Under the pieces are notes generated by a model. The model saw nothing but the letters and a program-made list of their open reading frames with translations, searched no databases and had not been told where the DNA came from. A stretch of 33,308 bases of DNA. It comes from an uncultured Hyphomicrobiales bacterium (GTDB lineage Bacteria; Pseudomonadota; Alphaproteobacteria; Rhizobiales; Beijerinckiaceae). The translations under genes and the position numbers were made by a program. How positions within the stretch are numbered: position 1 is the stretch's first letter; every line of letters starts with the position of its first letter. Location of the stretch: positions 1 through 33,308 of the forward strand of contig CAIKAR010000057.1 in assembly GCA_903825465.1 (NCBI GenBank), in the 5' to 3' direction. Positions 1-9,009 of this stretch are shown here, one piece after another.

Positions 1-1595
1 CTCGTGCGCACGATCTTGTTGATCGTTTCGATCATGTGCACGGGAATGCGGATGGTGCGCGCCTGATCGGCGATGCTGCGCGTGATCGCCTGGCGAATCC
101 ACCACGTCGCGTAGGTCGAGAACTTGTAGCCGCGACGGTATTCGAACTTGTCGACCGCCTTCATCAGGCCGATGTTGCCTTCCTGGATGAGGTCGAGGAA
201 CTGCAAGCCGCGGTTGGTGTATTTCTTGGCGATGGAAATCACCAGGCGCAGGTTCGCCTCGACCATTTCCTTCTTGGCCTGCCGCGCCTCGCGCTCGCCC
301 TTCTGCACCGTCTGGACGATGCGGCGGAATTCCAGGATTTCGAGGCCCGTCTCGGTGGCGAGCTCGTGGATTTCGGCGCGGATGGCGCGGATGCCGTCCT
401 TCTGTTTGCCGACGAATTCCTTCCAGCCGCGCGAGCCCAGTTTCGACACGCGCAGGATCCACTTGGGATCGAGCTCGGAGCCCTGATAGGTGCGCAGAAA
501 GTCGTCGCGCGCCACGCCGAACTGCTCGGCGAGGCGCATCAGCCGCGTCTCCTTGCTGATGAGCCGCTTGTTGATGTCGTAGAGCTGCTCGACCAGCGCG
601 TCGATGCGGTTCTGGTTCAGCGCCAGCGACTTCACGTCGGCGACGATCTCCTTCTTGAGCGACTTGTACTTGCGCTCCTGCGCGGGCGTCAGCGACTCGT
701 TCTTGAGCTTGTTCTCGACGTTCTGGTCCTGCAGGCGGCGCAGCTTCTTGTAGGCGTAGGCGACGCGGTCGAAGGTTTCGAGAACCTTCGGCTTGAGCTC
801 GGCCTCCATCGCCGACAGCGAGACGGAATTCTCCATGTCGTCTTCGTCGTCGGAAAAATCCTCGATCGCCGGCGCGCCCTCTTCGGCGGCCGCTTTGGGC
901 GGCGCGGCGGCGGCGCGCGCGGCGGCCTGCGCCTCGGCGGCCTGCGCCACCTTCTCGGCGGCGCCGGGCGCGGTCATGTCGATCTTCTTGCCGTCGGGCC
1001 CGGCGTAGGTCGCCTCAAGGTCGATGATGTCGCGCAGCAACACCTTCGAGTCGTTGAGCTCGTCGCGCCAGATGATGATGGCCTGGAAGGTCAGCGGGCT
1101 CTCGCAGAGGCCCGCGATCATCGCCTCGCGGCCGGCCTCGATGCGCTTGGCGATGGCGATTTCGCCCTCGCGCGACAACAGCTCGACCGAGCCCATCTCG
1201 CGCAGATACATGCGCACGGGGTCGTCGGTGCGGTCGGTGGGCTCCTTGGTCGTGGTGGTCGCGACGACCGCGGTTTTCGCGGCTTCGACGAGGTCGCCGC
1301 CCTCGGCCTCGGCCTCGCCCTCTTCGGTGTCGTCGTCCGCGTCCGGCTCGCCGGCGTCCACGACATTGATGCCCATCTCGTTGAGCATCGAGTTCATGTC
1401 TTCGATCTGGTCGGACGAAATTTCCTCGGACGGCAGCACCGCGTTCAACTCGTCATGGGTCACAAAGCCGCGCTTTTTGGCGAGCTTCAGCATCCGCTTG
1501 ACGGCCGCGTCGGAAAGATCGAGCAACGGGCTGTCGGAGCCCTCGATCGCGGCTGTCTTTTCGACTTCGGGTTTTTCGTCTTCTTTTTTCGCCAT
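1..1595 (-). CDS. rpoD: RNA polymerase primary sigma factor RpoD (sigma-70), partial at the left edge
   Basis: Housekeeping sigma factor that directs core RNA polymerase to most promoters. The frame starts at ATG 1595-1593, with an AGGAG ribosome site 7 nt upstream, and runs 531 codons to the window edge without a stop. An acidic region-1.1-like N-terminus is followed by region 1.2 ([20 protein letters not shown], about residues 134-153). A long non-conserved domain rich in Lys/Glu follows. Region 2 and the start of region 3 are at the edge: [20 protein letters not shown] and [11 protein letters not shown] are readable. Regions 3.1-4.2, including the -35-binding helix, lie outside the window. 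It sits 208 nt downstream of dnaG on the same strand, the common dnaG-rpoD arrangement, with a CtrA-type box and a tandem repeat in the gap. The length before truncation fits an alphaproteobacterial RpoD of about 650-700 residues. The identification is secure. Confidence 0.97.
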   Translation of the reverse strand, partial: MAKKEDEKPEVEKTAAIEGSDSPLLDLSDAAVKRMLKLAKKRGFVTHDELNAVLPSEEISSDQIEDMNSMLNEMGINVVDAGEPDADDDTEEGEAEAEGGDLVEAAKTAVVATTTTKEPTDRTDDPVRMYLREMGSVELLSREGEIAIAKRIEAGREAMIAGLCESPLTFQAIIIWRDELNDSKVLLRDIIDLEATYAGPDGKKIDMTAPGAAEKVAQAAEAQAAARAAAAPPKAAAEEGAPAIEDFSDDEDDMENSVSLSAMEAELKPKVLETFDRVAYAYKKLRRLQDQNVENKLKNESLTPAQERKYKSLKKEIVADVKSLALNQNRIDALVEQLYDINKRLISKETRLMRLAEQFGVARDDFLRTYQGSELDPKWILRVSKLGSRGWKEFVGKQKDGIRAIRAEIHELATETGLEILEFRRIVQTVQKGEREARQAKKEMVEANLRLVISIAKKYTNRGLQFLDLIQEGNIGLMKAVDKFEYRRGYKFSTYATWWIRQAITRSIADQARTIRIPVHMIETINKIVRT

Positions 1596-1698
1596 ATCGC
1601 GACTCCTGGCCGGGCGCCGCCGCGCCCTGGCAAATGTTTCCGACCGCGGCGCGAACGCGCCCGACCCCGATTCGTGTTCCGACAATGAACGCCCGCGC

Positions 1699-1715
1699 GT
1701 TAAGCCCGCCTTAAC
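1699..1715. promoter_or_regulatory. CtrA-type binding box TTAA-N7-TTAAC upstream of rpoD
   Basis: The sequence GTTAA-GCCCGCC-TTAAC matches the alphaproteobacterial CtrA consensus TTAA-N7-TTAAC and is itself a perfect palindrome, with TTAA at 1700-1703 and TTAAC at 1711-1715. It lies 104 nt upstream of the rpoD ATG. The match is seen directly; binding by the cell-cycle regulator CtrA is inferred. The same bases could also form a hairpin (GTTAAG/CTTAAC with a 5-nt loop). Confidence 0.5.
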
Positions 1716-1774
1716 CACGCGCCGCGAGCCTATTCAAAAACCACGCGCCGCGAGCGTATTCAAACACGCGCCGC
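1713..1774. repeat. 26-bp tandem repeat, two full copies plus a partial third, between dnaG and rpoD
   Basis: Copy 1 covers 1713-1738 and copy 2 covers 1739-1764. They are identical except for one C/G change in the 18th base. A partial third copy (CACGCGCCGC) follows at 1765-1774. Each copy starts AACCACGCGCCGCGAG and ends TATTCAAA. The first copy abuts and shares bases with the CtrA-type box. It may be slippage, or an iterated promoter or binding element for rpoD. No coding function is seen. Confidence 0.75.
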
Positions 1775-1803
1775 AGGGGCGCTGGCGAAAGCCAACACCC
1801 TGT

Positions 1804-3753
1804 TCACTTGTCACCGCTGTCGATGCCCGACAACAGCCCAAACCCCGCGACAACGGCCTCGCGGCCCTCAAGGCTCGACAATTCGGCCTTGATATCGCGG
1901 AGCCGCGCCAGATTTTCCTCGCTGGCGTCGCTGGCTAGGTCGATCTCGACGGATTTCAAGTCCCTATTTAACGCGCCGGCGCGATGTTGCAAGGCCAGAG
2001 CCTGCCGCATCACCTCCTCGGCGTCCTCGGGCGCGGCTTCGGGACGGATCGACCATTGGGTCGCCATGGCGTCCATGCCCTCGATCCGCTTGCGGGTGCC
2101 GCCATGGCCGGCCAGATCAGCCCGCGTCCTGAGATCCCCGGTCGTCGGCTCCGGCTGCTCCGACAGGCGTCCGACGAGGCAATCGCGCAACGCCGCGAGG
2201 TCGCGGCTGGCGAATTCGAGCCCCGCGACCTCCTCGATGACGCCTGCGGCGACATCCGGATGGTTCAGGACCAACAGCAAAATCAGGGCCTCGCGGGGCG
2301 AAAACGCCACTTTGCCGCGCGCCAGCAAGGGCGAATTGGCGAGGCTCTGGCTGGTCAAGGCCGGCGTCGAGGCGAAACCGGCGCGGCCCTCCTCGCGTCG
2401 AAATTTGCCGCGCTGCCAAGCCGTCTGCGCGCCACGAGCCGCAAAGGGCCGGCGCGCCACGCCCCCGCCGCCGGTGGCCGCGACGCCAAAGAGGGCCGCC
2501 AGCCGCTCTTCCAGCGCCTGTCGATAATGCCGCCGCAAGGTCTCGTCGGCGATGGATTTGACCACCTCGCCCAGGCGGCGCTCGAAGGCGGCGCGACGCT
2601 CGGGCGTGTCGAGGGGGCTGGCCTGCTGGACCTCGCGGTCCCACAACACCTGAATCAAGGGCCGGGCCGAGGCCAGCACCTCCTCGATCGCCGCGGGACC
2701 GCCCGTGCGCGCGAGATCGTCGGGGTCTTGCCCGTCCGGCAAAAAGGCGAAGCGCAGGCTGCGGCCATCGCCGAGCATGGGCATGGCGGTGTCGATGGCT
2801 TTTTCCGCGGCGCGGCGGCCCGCCTTGTCGCCATCGAAACAGAGAATGGGTTCTTCCGCCATCCTCCACAGCAGATTGAATTGTTCGGCGGGCAGCGCCG
2901 TGCCCATGGTCGCCACGACATTAGCGAAGCCAGCCGCCGCCATGGCGATGACATCGACATAGCCTTCGACCGAAATCACCGCGCCTTTTTCATGCGCGGC
3001 CTTGCGGGCGAGGTGGTGGTTGTAGAGCGTCGCGCCCTTGTGAAAGAGCGCGGTTTCAGGCGAATTCTTGTATTTCGGCTGGACATCCTTCTCCATCGTG
3101 CGGCCGCCGAAGGCGATGACCTTGCCATTGCGGTCGCAGATCGGAAACATCACCCGGTTGCGGAAACTGTCGTAGGGAACCGCGATCTCCTCGCCGTGAA
3201 TCAGCAGGCCCGCCTCGATCATCTGATCGCGAAGAACACCCTTGTCGGCGAGAAAATCGCGCAGGCCGAAGCGCTCGTTGAGCGAGAACCCGAGTCGAAA
3301 CTGGCGTTGGATTTGTGGCGACAGGCCGCGGTCGGCGAGATAGCCGCGCGCGCGGGCGCCGGCTGGCGACTGCAACTCCCGCTCATAATAAACCGCCGCG
3401 AGTTCCATCACCTCCTGAAGGCTGGCGCGGACTTTTTCGCGCGCGGCGCTCTCGGGCGAGACTTCGGGCAGTTGAAGGCCGGCGTCGGCGGCGAGCCGTT
3501 CCACGGCGTCCGGAAAAGTGAGCCCCTCCGTCCGCATGACGAAATCGAAGACATTGCCATTCTGGCCCGAGGAAAAATCGAACCACGCCTGCTTCTGGTC
3601 GTTGACGAAAAAGGACGGCGTCTTTTCGGCGCTGAACGGCGACAGGCCCTTCCACTCCCTGCCCGCTTTTTGCAGCTTGACGCGACGCCGCACGACCTCG
3701 GACACGGGCAAACGCGCCTTGATCTCGTCGAGAAAGGTGGGGGGAAATCTCAT
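1804..3753 (-). CDS. dnaG: DNA primase DnaG
   Basis: Synthesises RNA primers at the replication fork together with the DnaB helicase. The protein is 649 aa, a normal length. The N-terminal zinc-binding domain fold is recognisable (residues 34-75: EWKGLSPFSAEKTPSFFVND), but the ligand positions that are CPFH and CFGCG in other bacteria read SPFS and FSSGQNG here, so this domain should not bind zinc. This is the known alphaproteobacterial state. The TOPRIM catalytic motifs are intact: SVEGYVD (261-267) and DGDKAG (307-312). The C-terminal third is the DnaB-interacting region. Start ATG 3753 has an AAGAGA site about 6 nt upstream and gives the conserved N-terminus MRFPPTFLDEIKARL. It lies upstream of rpoD on the same strand. 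Confidence 0.97.
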   Translation of the reverse strand: MRFPPTFLDEIKARLPVSEVVRRRVKLQKAGREWKGLSPFSAEKTPSFFVNDQKQAWFDFSSGQNGNVFDFVMRTEGLTFPDAVERLAADAGLQLPEVSPESAAREKVRASLQEVMELAAVYYERELQSPAGARARGYLADRGLSPQIQRQFRLGFSLNERFGLRDFLADKGVLRDQMIEAGLLIHGEEIAVPYDSFRNRVMFPICDRNGKVIAFGGRTMEKDVQPKYKNSPETALFHKGATLYNHHLARKAAHEKGAVISVEGYVDVIAMAAAGFANVVATMGTALPAEQFNLLWRMAEEPILCFDGDKAGRRAAEKAIDTAMPMLGDGRSLRFAFLPDGQDPDDLARTGGPAAIEEVLASARPLIQVLWDREVQQASPLDTPERRAAFERRLGEVVKSIADETLRRHYRQALEERLAALFGVAATGGGGVARRPFAARGAQTAWQRGKFRREEGRAGFASTPALTSQSLANSPLLARGKVAFSPREALILLLVLNHPDVAAGVIEEVAGLEFASRDLAALRDCLVGRLSEQPEPTTGDLRTRADLAGHGGTRKRIEGMDAMATQWSIRPEAAPEDAEEVMRQALALQHRAGALNRDLKSVEIDLASDASEENLARLRDIKAELSSLEGREAVVAGFGLLSGIDSGDK

Positions 3754-3773
3754 GCAAATCTCTTGGGCCGCCG

Positions 3774-3802
3774 ATTATATCAGCGCGACCCCCATGTGAA
3801 CA
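3774..3802 (-). promoter_or_regulatory. Putative sigma-70 promoter of dnaG
   Basis: On the minus strand, TGTTCA (3802-3797) and a perfect TATAAT (3779-3774) are separated by 17 nt. Transcription would begin around 3767, giving a leader of about 14 nt before the dnaG ATG. The -10 is excellent and the -35 is weak. Confidence 0.45.
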
Positions 3803-3886
3803 GACCGGAAACGACGACCAAGGCGCCGGCGCCCGCTATTCACAGGGTTTTCCGGGGGCAATTTCCGCCCCCATACGCGGCCCGCG

Positions 3887-4648
3887 TCATGTGCGCAGGC
3901 GATAGCCGGTTTTGAAAATCCACGCGATGATGGCCAGACAGACCGCCAGAAAAATCAGGGTCATGCCGAAACTGACTTCCACCGCGACATCGCCCTTGCC
4001 GTAGAAGGACCAGCGAAAACCGCTGACGAGATAGACAATCGGGTTGAACAGCGCGACCGTCCGCCACAGCGGCGGCAGCATGTCGATGGAATAGAACGTG
4101 CCGCCGAGGAACGTCAGCGGCGAAATGACCATCAACGGCACGATTTGCAGCTTCTCGAAGCCGTCGGCCCAGACGCCGAGGATGAAGCCGAAAAGGCTGA
4201 AGGCGACCGCGGTCAGCGCGAGAAACATCAGCATCCACAGGGGATGTTCGACGTGGAACGAGACGAACAGCCGCGCCGTCGCCAGAATGATCAGGCCGAT
4301 GACGACGGACTTCGTCGCGGCGGCGCCGACGTAGCCGAGCAGCGCCTCCACGACGGACACCGGCGCCGACAGCAGTTCGTAGATGGTGCCGCTGAAGCGC
4401 GGCATATAAATGCCGAACGAGGAGTTCGACACGCTCTCCGTCAGAACCGTCAGCATGATGAGGCCCGGCACGATGAACGCGGCGTAGGAAACGCCGTCGA
4501 TATCCGTCATGCGCCCGCCAATCGCCGAGCCGAACACGATGAAATACAACGCCGTGGACAACACGGGCGAGGCGATGCTCTGAAACAGCGTGCGCAGCGT
4601 GCGGCCGATTTCGAACGTGTAGATCGATTTGACGGCGTGGAAATTCAT
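3887..4648 (-). CDS. ABC-2 type transporter permease
   Basis: Integral inner-membrane subunit of an ABC exporter, 253 aa with about six hydrophobic spans. These include the segments around [19 protein letters not shown] (residues 27-45), [52 protein letters not shown] and [15 protein letters not shown]. The family contains NodJ-, DrrB- and YadH-like permeases. The ATG overlaps the stop of the upstream ATPase gene by 4 bp (ATGA), so the two are translationally coupled and form one transporter. The substrate cannot be told from sequence; drugs, lipids or polysaccharide are all possible in this family. Confidence 0.92.
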   Translation of the reverse strand: MNFHAVKSIYTFEIGRTLRTLFQSIASPVLSTALYFIVFGSAIGGRMTDIDGVSYAAFIVPGLIMLTVLTESVSNSSFGIYMPRFSGTIYELLSAPVSVVEALLGYVGAAATKSVVIGLIILATARLFVSFHVEHPLWMLMFLALTAVAFSLFGFILGVWADGFEKLQIVPLMVISPLTFLGGTFYSIDMLPPLWRTVALFNPIVYLVSGFRWSFYGKGDVAVEVSFGMTLIFLAVCLAIIAWIFKTGYRLRT

Positions 4649-5577
4649 GGCTTCTTCCCGATCAGATCGACGAAGATATCCTCCAGCGTGGAGCGGCTCA
4701 TGTTGACGGTCGTGAAATCGACGCCATGCGCCCCGAGGCCCTTGAGGAGGTCGGCGACGCCGCCCGCCCGCGATTCGGCGCCGTTGGTCCAGACGCGCGA
4801 CAGCGTCAACCCGTCCTCGGACAGGCTCAGCGCGGGATCGGCGAGGTCAGGCGGCGGCGACGCGAGCGGCGTCTTGAGGCCGATGGTCGCGGTCACGCGC
4901 CCGAGCTTGTTCATCAGCGCGGTCTTCTCTTCGAGGAGGATGATTTCGCCCTTGTCGATGACGCCGACGCGGTCGGCCATCTCCTCGGCTTCCTCGATGT
5001 AGTGCGTCGTCAGGATGATGGTCACGCCCTTGGCGCGCAGCTCGCGCACCATCGCCCACATGTCGCGGCGCAATTCAACATCGACGCCCGCGGTGGGCTC
5101 GTCGAGAAACAGGATGCGCGGCTCGTGCGCCAGCGCCTTGGCGATGAGGACGCGGCGCTTCATGCCGCCCGACAGGGCCGCGATCTTGCTGTCCTTCTTG
5201 TCCCACAGCGAGAGGTCGCGCAGCACGCGCTCGATATGCGCGGGGTTGCGAGGCATGCCGAACAGGCCGCGGCTAAAGGTTGTCGTGTCCCACACGGTCT
5301 CGAACATGTCAGTCGAGAGCTCCTGCGGCACGAGGCCGATCTTGCGGCGCGCGGAGCGGTAGTCGGTGGCGATGTCGTGGCCGTCGGCGATCACCTTGCC
5401 CGAAGTCGGTCGCACGAGGCCGCAGACAACGCCGATCAGCGTCGTCTTGCCCGCGCCGTTGGGGCCGAGCAAGGCGAAGATCTCGCCGCGCTGGATTTCG
5501 AGATCGATGGATTTGAGGGCCTGGTGGCCGCTGGCGTAGGTCTTGTTCAGACCCGAAATGGAAACGACGGAGTCCAA
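4645..5577 (-). CDS. ABC transporter ATP-binding protein (partner of the ABC-2 permease)
   Basis: ATPase that powers the adjacent ABC-2 permease. Walker A is GPNGAGKT (residues 38-45), the signature is LSGGMKRRV, Walker B is [12 protein letters not shown] and the switch histidine is in TTHY. The C-terminal domain of about 80 residues after the ATPase core is typical of the DrrA/NodI/YadG group. No ATG is well placed. TTG 5577 with GGGA 7 nt upstream gives the start (M)[16 protein letters not shown], which fits the family. An in-frame ATG at 5613 would add 12 residues ([12 protein letters not shown]) but lacks a ribosome site. The frame stays open well upstream (to 5946), but that part overlaps the next gene antiparallel to nothing conserved and is not credited. 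Confidence 0.9.
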   Translation of the reverse strand: MDSVVSISGLNKTYASGHQALKSIDLEIQRGEIFALLGPNGAGKTTLIGVVCGLVRPTSGKVIADGHDIATDYRSARRKIGLVPQELSTDMFETVWDTTTFSRGLFGMPRNPAHIERVLRDLSLWDKKDSKIAALSGGMKRRVLIAKALAHEPRILFLDEPTAGVDVELRRDMWAMVRELRAKGVTIILTTHYIEEAEEMADRVGVIDKGEIILLEEKTALMNKLGRVTATIGLKTPLASPPPDLADPALSLSEDGLTLSRVWTNGAESRAGGVADLLKGLGAHGVDFTTVNMSRSTLEDIFVDLIGKKP

Positions 5578-5623
5578 GGAATCATCCCGAATGGCGAAAG
5601 CGCGGCCACACATATAGGGACGT

Positions 5624-5662
5624 GGCGGGGATATGAAAGCCGTGGCATCACATCCCCTCGCC
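5624..5662 (-). terminator. Weak inverted repeat downstream of the substrate-binding-fold gene
   Basis: GGGGAT (5627-5632) and ATCCCC (5652-5657) pair perfectly, and flanking GGC/GCC can extend the stem across a small bulge. It lies between the stop of the gene at 5666 and the ABC ATPase start. There is no U-run, so it may be a weak or factor-dependent terminator that would separate the two units. Confidence 0.3.
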
Positions 5663-5665
5663 GGC

Positions 5666-6547
5666 CTACTCCGCCGCGACGGAGAAAATCGCGTCTTCGT
5701 ATGTGTCCGAGCCCATCGTCCCCTTGGCGAAGATTTCGCGCTCGGCGATCCAGGCGCGGGTGTCGGCGAAGATTTCCTTCGAATAGGGCTCGAACACCAG
5801 CCGCTCGCCCGGCCCCCACCGCCGCGTGTCCATGACATCGTGGAAGCGTTGGGGGAATTCGTTCTTGTAATAGTGCGTGTAGAGGTCCGGCCGCAGATCG
5901 ATGTCGCTCTGCGCGCGGCGCAGGGCGCGGAAGAATTTGACGACATCGGCGGGGTCGGGCTCGCCCGTCACCGAGGAAGCGATCATGAAGGTCGTGTCGA
6001 TGATCTTGCGGTAGCCGAGCTGCTCAAGAAAATAATAGGGCCCGCTGAAGGCGGCGCAGGCCGGCGTCTTGCCGTCGATCAGCGCCTCCATGCGCGCGAA
6101 CAACAAGCCGTCGTTGAACGACAGGCTGATATCGGACATGCCCATGTATTGTTCGAGCGCCTGAATGGTCGAGTAATGGCTGCCCGACTGGAAGCCGACG
6201 GAAATCGGCACGCCCTTCAGATCCTCGGGCGTCCTGATTTTCGAGTTTTCCGGCACGAACACGCCCGCCGGCGACACCGAATAGCAGTCGGCGTAGAGCT
6301 TCGCGTGGCCGTTCGCCGCGGCGACGTTCACCGTCCAGTGGCAGGCGCCGCTGACGTTGCAGGCCCTGCCTTTTTCGAAGGTCTGGTAGGCGCCGGTCTT
6401 GTCGCCGATGTGATGGCCCTGCGAGGCCTTCGAATCCATCGTTTCGCGAAATTCGTAATCCAGCCCCTCGGCGGCGAAATAGCCCTTTTCCTGCGCCACC
6501 CATTCGTGAAGCCGGAAATGCGGCGCGACGATGAATTTCTCTTTCAT
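5666..6547 (-). CDS. Periplasmic-binding-protein-fold protein (NMT1/THI5-like, PF13379-type) without a signal peptide
   Basis: 293 aa. The sequence has the type-2 periplasmic binding protein pattern of nitrate/sulfonate/taurine receptors and of the NMT1/THI5 group: [20 protein letters not shown] (13-32), then [14 protein letters not shown] (105-118), then [11 protein letters not shown]. Start ATG 6547 is fixed by GGAGGG 7 nt upstream. It gives [16 protein letters not shown] with no hydrophobic leader, so the protein should be cytoplasmic. That argues against a normal transport receptor and for an enzyme or sensor with this fold, as in THI5-type HMP-P synthases or 4,5-dihydroxyphthalate decarboxylase. 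It lacks the CCCFC motif of THI5. The cluster [11 protein letters not shown] (61-71) and a HH pair (45-46) are notable. It is divergent from a LysR gene, its probable regulator. The reaction is unknown. Confidence 0.75.
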   Translation of the reverse strand: MKEKFIVAPHFRLHEWVAQEKGYFAAEGLDYEFRETMDSKASQGHHIGDKTGAYQTFEKGRACNVSGACHWTVNVAAANGHAKLYADCYSVSPAGVFVPENSKIRTPEDLKGVPISVGFQSGSHYSTIQALEQYMGMSDISLSFNDGLLFARMEALIDGKTPACAAFSGPYYFLEQLGYRKIIDTTFMIASSVTGEPDPADVVKFFRALRRAQSDIDLRPDLYTHYYKNEFPQRFHDVMDTRRWGPGERLVFEPYSKEIFADTRAWIAEREIFAKGTMGSDTYEDAIFSVAAE

Positions 6548-6625
6548 GGAATTCCCTCCGGTTTGCGCGGCGGCGGTATTCACCTCGTCGCCGAAGGAAA
6601 CCATAGCCTGTGTCGCTGAATTGAT

Positions 6626-6663
6626 AATCCATTATTTTTAATCTACATTGGTTCCAATGGATT
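6626..6663. promoter_or_regulatory. Palindromic candidate operator between the LysR gene and its divergent target
   Basis: In an AT-rich stretch between the two divergent genes, CATTGG (6646-6651) and CCAATG (6654-6659) form a perfect inverted repeat with a 2-nt centre. AATCCATT (6626-6633) and AATGGATT (6656-6663) form a second, overlapping inverted repeat. Nested dyads at this position are what LysR-type regulators usually bind. The LysR ATG at 6673 has only a poor ribosome site. Binding is inferred. Confidence 0.5.
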
Positions 6664-6672
6664 GACAATTGC

Positions 6673-7575
6673 ATGGACAGGTTTGAGCAAATCCGCGTTT
6701 TCGTCAGCGTCGTCGAAGCTGGCGGCTTCACCCGCGCCACGCCGCGGGTTGGCATGTCGCGCGCCGCCATGAGCAAGCACGTCATGCAGCTCGAAGAGCG
6801 GATTGGCGCGCGCCTGCTCCACCGCACCACGCGGCGGATGTCGCTGACGGAAACCGGACGGGCCTATTACGACAAGTGCCGCCGCGTGCTCGACGACCTC
6901 GCCGAAGCGGACGCTGGCGCCAACGCCGGCAACGCGGGGCCGCGCGGCGAACTGCGCGTCGTCGCGCCCACGAATTTCGGCCTCGCCTACATCGGGCCGG
7001 CGATCACGGAGTTTCTGATCGCCTATCCCGAGATGCGCATCGATTTGAGTCTCAACGACCGCCCCATCGACCCGATCGACAGCGGCTCGGACATGTCGAT
7101 CCGCGTCGGCGACGCTGTGCCGGCGCCGACGGCCGGCCTCGCCACGCGAAAAATCTCAACGTCGCGGCGCATCCTCTGCGCGTCGCCGGACTATCTCGCC
7201 CGCCGCGGCGAGCCCCGCCATCCCGACGATCTCAGAGACCACGAGTGCCTGAGCTATTCGTATGTCGAAAACCCGCGCCTGTGGCGCTTGCGCGGCGGCG
7301 GCAAGGAATATTCCACGCCCGTGTTTGGCCGCATCGTCACCAGCGCCGGCCCGGTGCTTCGCACCGCCGCCGCGCGCGGCCTTGGCATCGCCTATGGGCC
7401 GATTTTGTTTTTTAGGGACGATATCGACAGCGGCGCCGTGCGCGTGGTGTTGCCGGACTACGCTCTGCCCGAGGTCTCGATCTATTCCGTGTTTCCCGCG
7501 ACGCGCCGCACGCCGGCCAAAGTCGCGGCGTTCAACTCATTCATGATCGATTTTTTCGAGGGCCGGTTCGTCTGA
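6673..7575 (+). CDS. LysR-family transcriptional regulator
   Basis: 300 aa, the usual length. The N-terminal winged helix-turn-helix spans about residues 1-60: MDRFEQIRVFVSVVEAGGFT, then ATPRVGMSRAAMSKHVMQLEERIGARLLHRTTR. The C-terminal effector domain follows from about residue 90 (GELRVVAPTNFGLAYIGPAI). The linker carries MSLTETGRAYY. It belongs to the CrgA/AaeR-like branch often annotated only as LysR. It is transcribed away from the signal-less binding-protein-fold gene across a 125-nt intergenic region with a palindrome, so it most likely controls that gene and itself. The ligand is unknown. The gene ends within a symmetric hairpin shared with the convergent MFS gene. Confidence 0.94.
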   Translation: MDRFEQIRVFVSVVEAGGFTRATPRVGMSRAAMSKHVMQLEERIGARLLHRTTRRMSLTETGRAYYDKCRRVLDDLAEADAGANAGNAGPRGELRVVAPTNFGLAYIGPAITEFLIAYPEMRIDLSLNDRPIDPIDSGSDMSIRVGDAVPAPTAGLATRKISTSRRILCASPDYLARRGEPRHPDDLRDHECLSYSYVENPRLWRLRGGGKEYSTPVFGRIVTSAGPVLRTAAARGLGIAYGPILFFRDDIDSGAVRVVLPDYALPEVSIYSVFPATRRTPAKVAAFNSFMIDFFEGRFV

Positions 7576-7588
7576 CGATCCGGCCCTC
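7558..7588. terminator. Bidirectional hairpin terminator between convergent LysR and MFS genes
   Basis: GAGGGCCGG (7558-7566) and CCGGCCCTC (7580-7588) form a perfect 9-bp stem. Inside it TCGTC and GACGA can pair again, making a nearly continuous hairpin that includes the LysR stop codon. It lies at the meeting point of two convergent genes. There are no strong T-runs, so termination is inferred from position and stem quality. Confidence 0.6.
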
Positions 7589-7594
7589 GCGGGC

Positions 7595-8842
7595 TCAAGC
7601 CCTGGCGCGCGCCTCGCCCTGCAACTCCGGCAGGAACCAGCACAGCATGCCGATAGCGGGCGTGTAGGACACAAGCTGATAGACGAATTGCAGGCTTGTG
7701 AGGTCGATCAGCTTGCCGAGCGCCACCGCGGCCACGCCCGACATGCCAAAGGCGAAACCGAGGAACAGCCCGGTCAACATGCCGGTCCGGTTCGGCCGCA
7801 ACTCCATCGCGTACACGACGATCTGCGACAGCGACGACGACATGATGAAGCCGATGATCACGGTCAGCGCGCCCGACCAGAACAGGTTGGCATAGGGCAG
7901 CGCCAGCGTGAAGGGCAGCGGCGCCAGGATCGAGAACCAGATGATGTATTTGCGGCCGAGACGGTCGCCGAGCGGCCCGCCGAAATACACGCCCGCCGCC
8001 ACCGCCGCCATGTAGAGGAACAGGTAAAGCTGGGCGTCGCGCAGGCCGAGCCCGAACTTGTCCATCAGGTAGAAGATGTAAAACGTATTGATGCTCGCGG
8101 TGTAGAAGCTCTTTGTGAACATCAGCGTCAGAAGGATGCCGATGATCGCCACCACCTTGTTGCGCGAGAAATCCGGCGCCGAGGAAGCGCTCGCGGCCCG
8201 CGCGCGCTTGCCTTCGATCCGCGTGCGCTCGGCGTACCAGCGGCCAACCCAAGCCAGCAACACCATGCCGACGAGCGCGACGCCGGAAAACCAGACAACG
8301 CCGAACTGGCCCAGCGGCACAATGACGAAGGCCGCGATCAACGGACCCGAGGCCTGGCCAAAATTGCCGCCCACCTGAAAGATCGACTGCGCCGTGCCAA
8401 GCCTGCCGCCCGACGCCATGCGCACGACGCGCGAACCCTCGGGATGGAAGATCGCCGAGCCCGTGCCCACCATCGCGGCGGCGAACATCAACCCGTAATA
8501 ACTGCCAGCCGTGCCCAGAAGCAACAACCCGACCAGCGTCGCGCCCATGCCAACGGCGAGCGCCCAGGGCGTCGGATGCTTGTCGGTGTAAACGCCGATG
8601 AACGGTTGAAACAGCGACGCCGTCACCTGAAACGCCAGCGCCAGCATCGCCACCATCATGTAATCGAGATGATAGGACGTCTTCAGGATCGGGAAGATCG
8701 CCGTGATCAGCGACTGCATCATGTCGTTCAGGAAATGCGCGCCGCACATGGTCCAGAGAATAAAATTCACCGGACCCGCGGCCACGGCCGGGTTTCGCGC
8801 CGCAGCCACGCCGCCAACCGGAACTTCGGCGTTCGCGCTCAT
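7595..8842 (-). CDS. MFS transporter, fosmidomycin-resistance (Fsr) type
   Basis: Inner-membrane proton-coupled exporter of 415 aa with about twelve hydrophobic spans. The Fsr family signature is clear in the first half: HFLNDMMQSLITAIFPILK (36-54) and GTGSAIFHPEGSRVVRMASG (about 126-145), followed by LGTAQSIFQVGGNFGQA. The central cytoplasmic loop is basic (ERTRIEGKRARA). The second half carries GGPLGDRLGRKYII, the usual MFS loop motif. Escherichia coli Fsr exports fosmidomycin; the natural substrate here is unknown. The gene is convergent with the LysR gene and stands alone, separated from tsf by 226 nt. Start ATG 8842 gives a hydrophilic N-tail of about 25 residues before the first span; no better start is visible. 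Confidence 0.93.
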   Translation of the reverse strand: MSANAEVPVGGVAAARNPAVAAGPVNFILWTMCGAHFLNDMMQSLITAIFPILKTSYHLDYMMVAMLALAFQVTASLFQPFIGVYTDKHPTPWALAVGMGATLVGLLLLGTAGSYYGLMFAAAMVGTGSAIFHPEGSRVVRMASGGRLGTAQSIFQVGGNFGQASGPLIAAFVIVPLGQFGVVWFSGVALVGMVLLAWVGRWYAERTRIEGKRARAASASSAPDFSRNKVVAIIGILLTLMFTKSFYTASINTFYIFYLMDKFGLGLRDAQLYLFLYMAAVAAGVYFGGPLGDRLGRKYIIWFSILAPLPFTLALPYANLFWSGALTVIIGFIMSSSLSQIVVYAMELRPNRTGMLTGLFLGFAFGMSGVAAVALGKLIDLTSLQFVYQLVSYTPAIGMLCWFLPELQGEARARA

Positions 8843-9009
8843 CTGGAATTCCTCGAATTTGACGCCGGCGGAAAGATCACGCCAAAGGCGGCGCCGGGTT
8901 CACCGAGCACCGCCCCGCAGTTGATCGTTGATACCGGTCGAATCGCCCTGCGGCAATCCGACACGGCGATGGTCAGCCATGCGTTTTTCGCGGGGACGAC
9001 GGGGATGTC

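Noticed and set aside
36-1688. Plus-strand open frame (about 550 codons) at the left edge
   Set aside because: Antisense to rpoD, whose conserved regions are unmistakable on the minus strand.
1713-1774. Tandem repeat considered as a CRISPR array
   Set aside because: The units are directly adjacent with no spacers, there are only two full copies, and there are no cas genes.
1984-3915. Plus-strand open frame (about 643 codons) opposite dnaG
   Set aside because: Antisense to primase; no recognisable domain or ribosome site.
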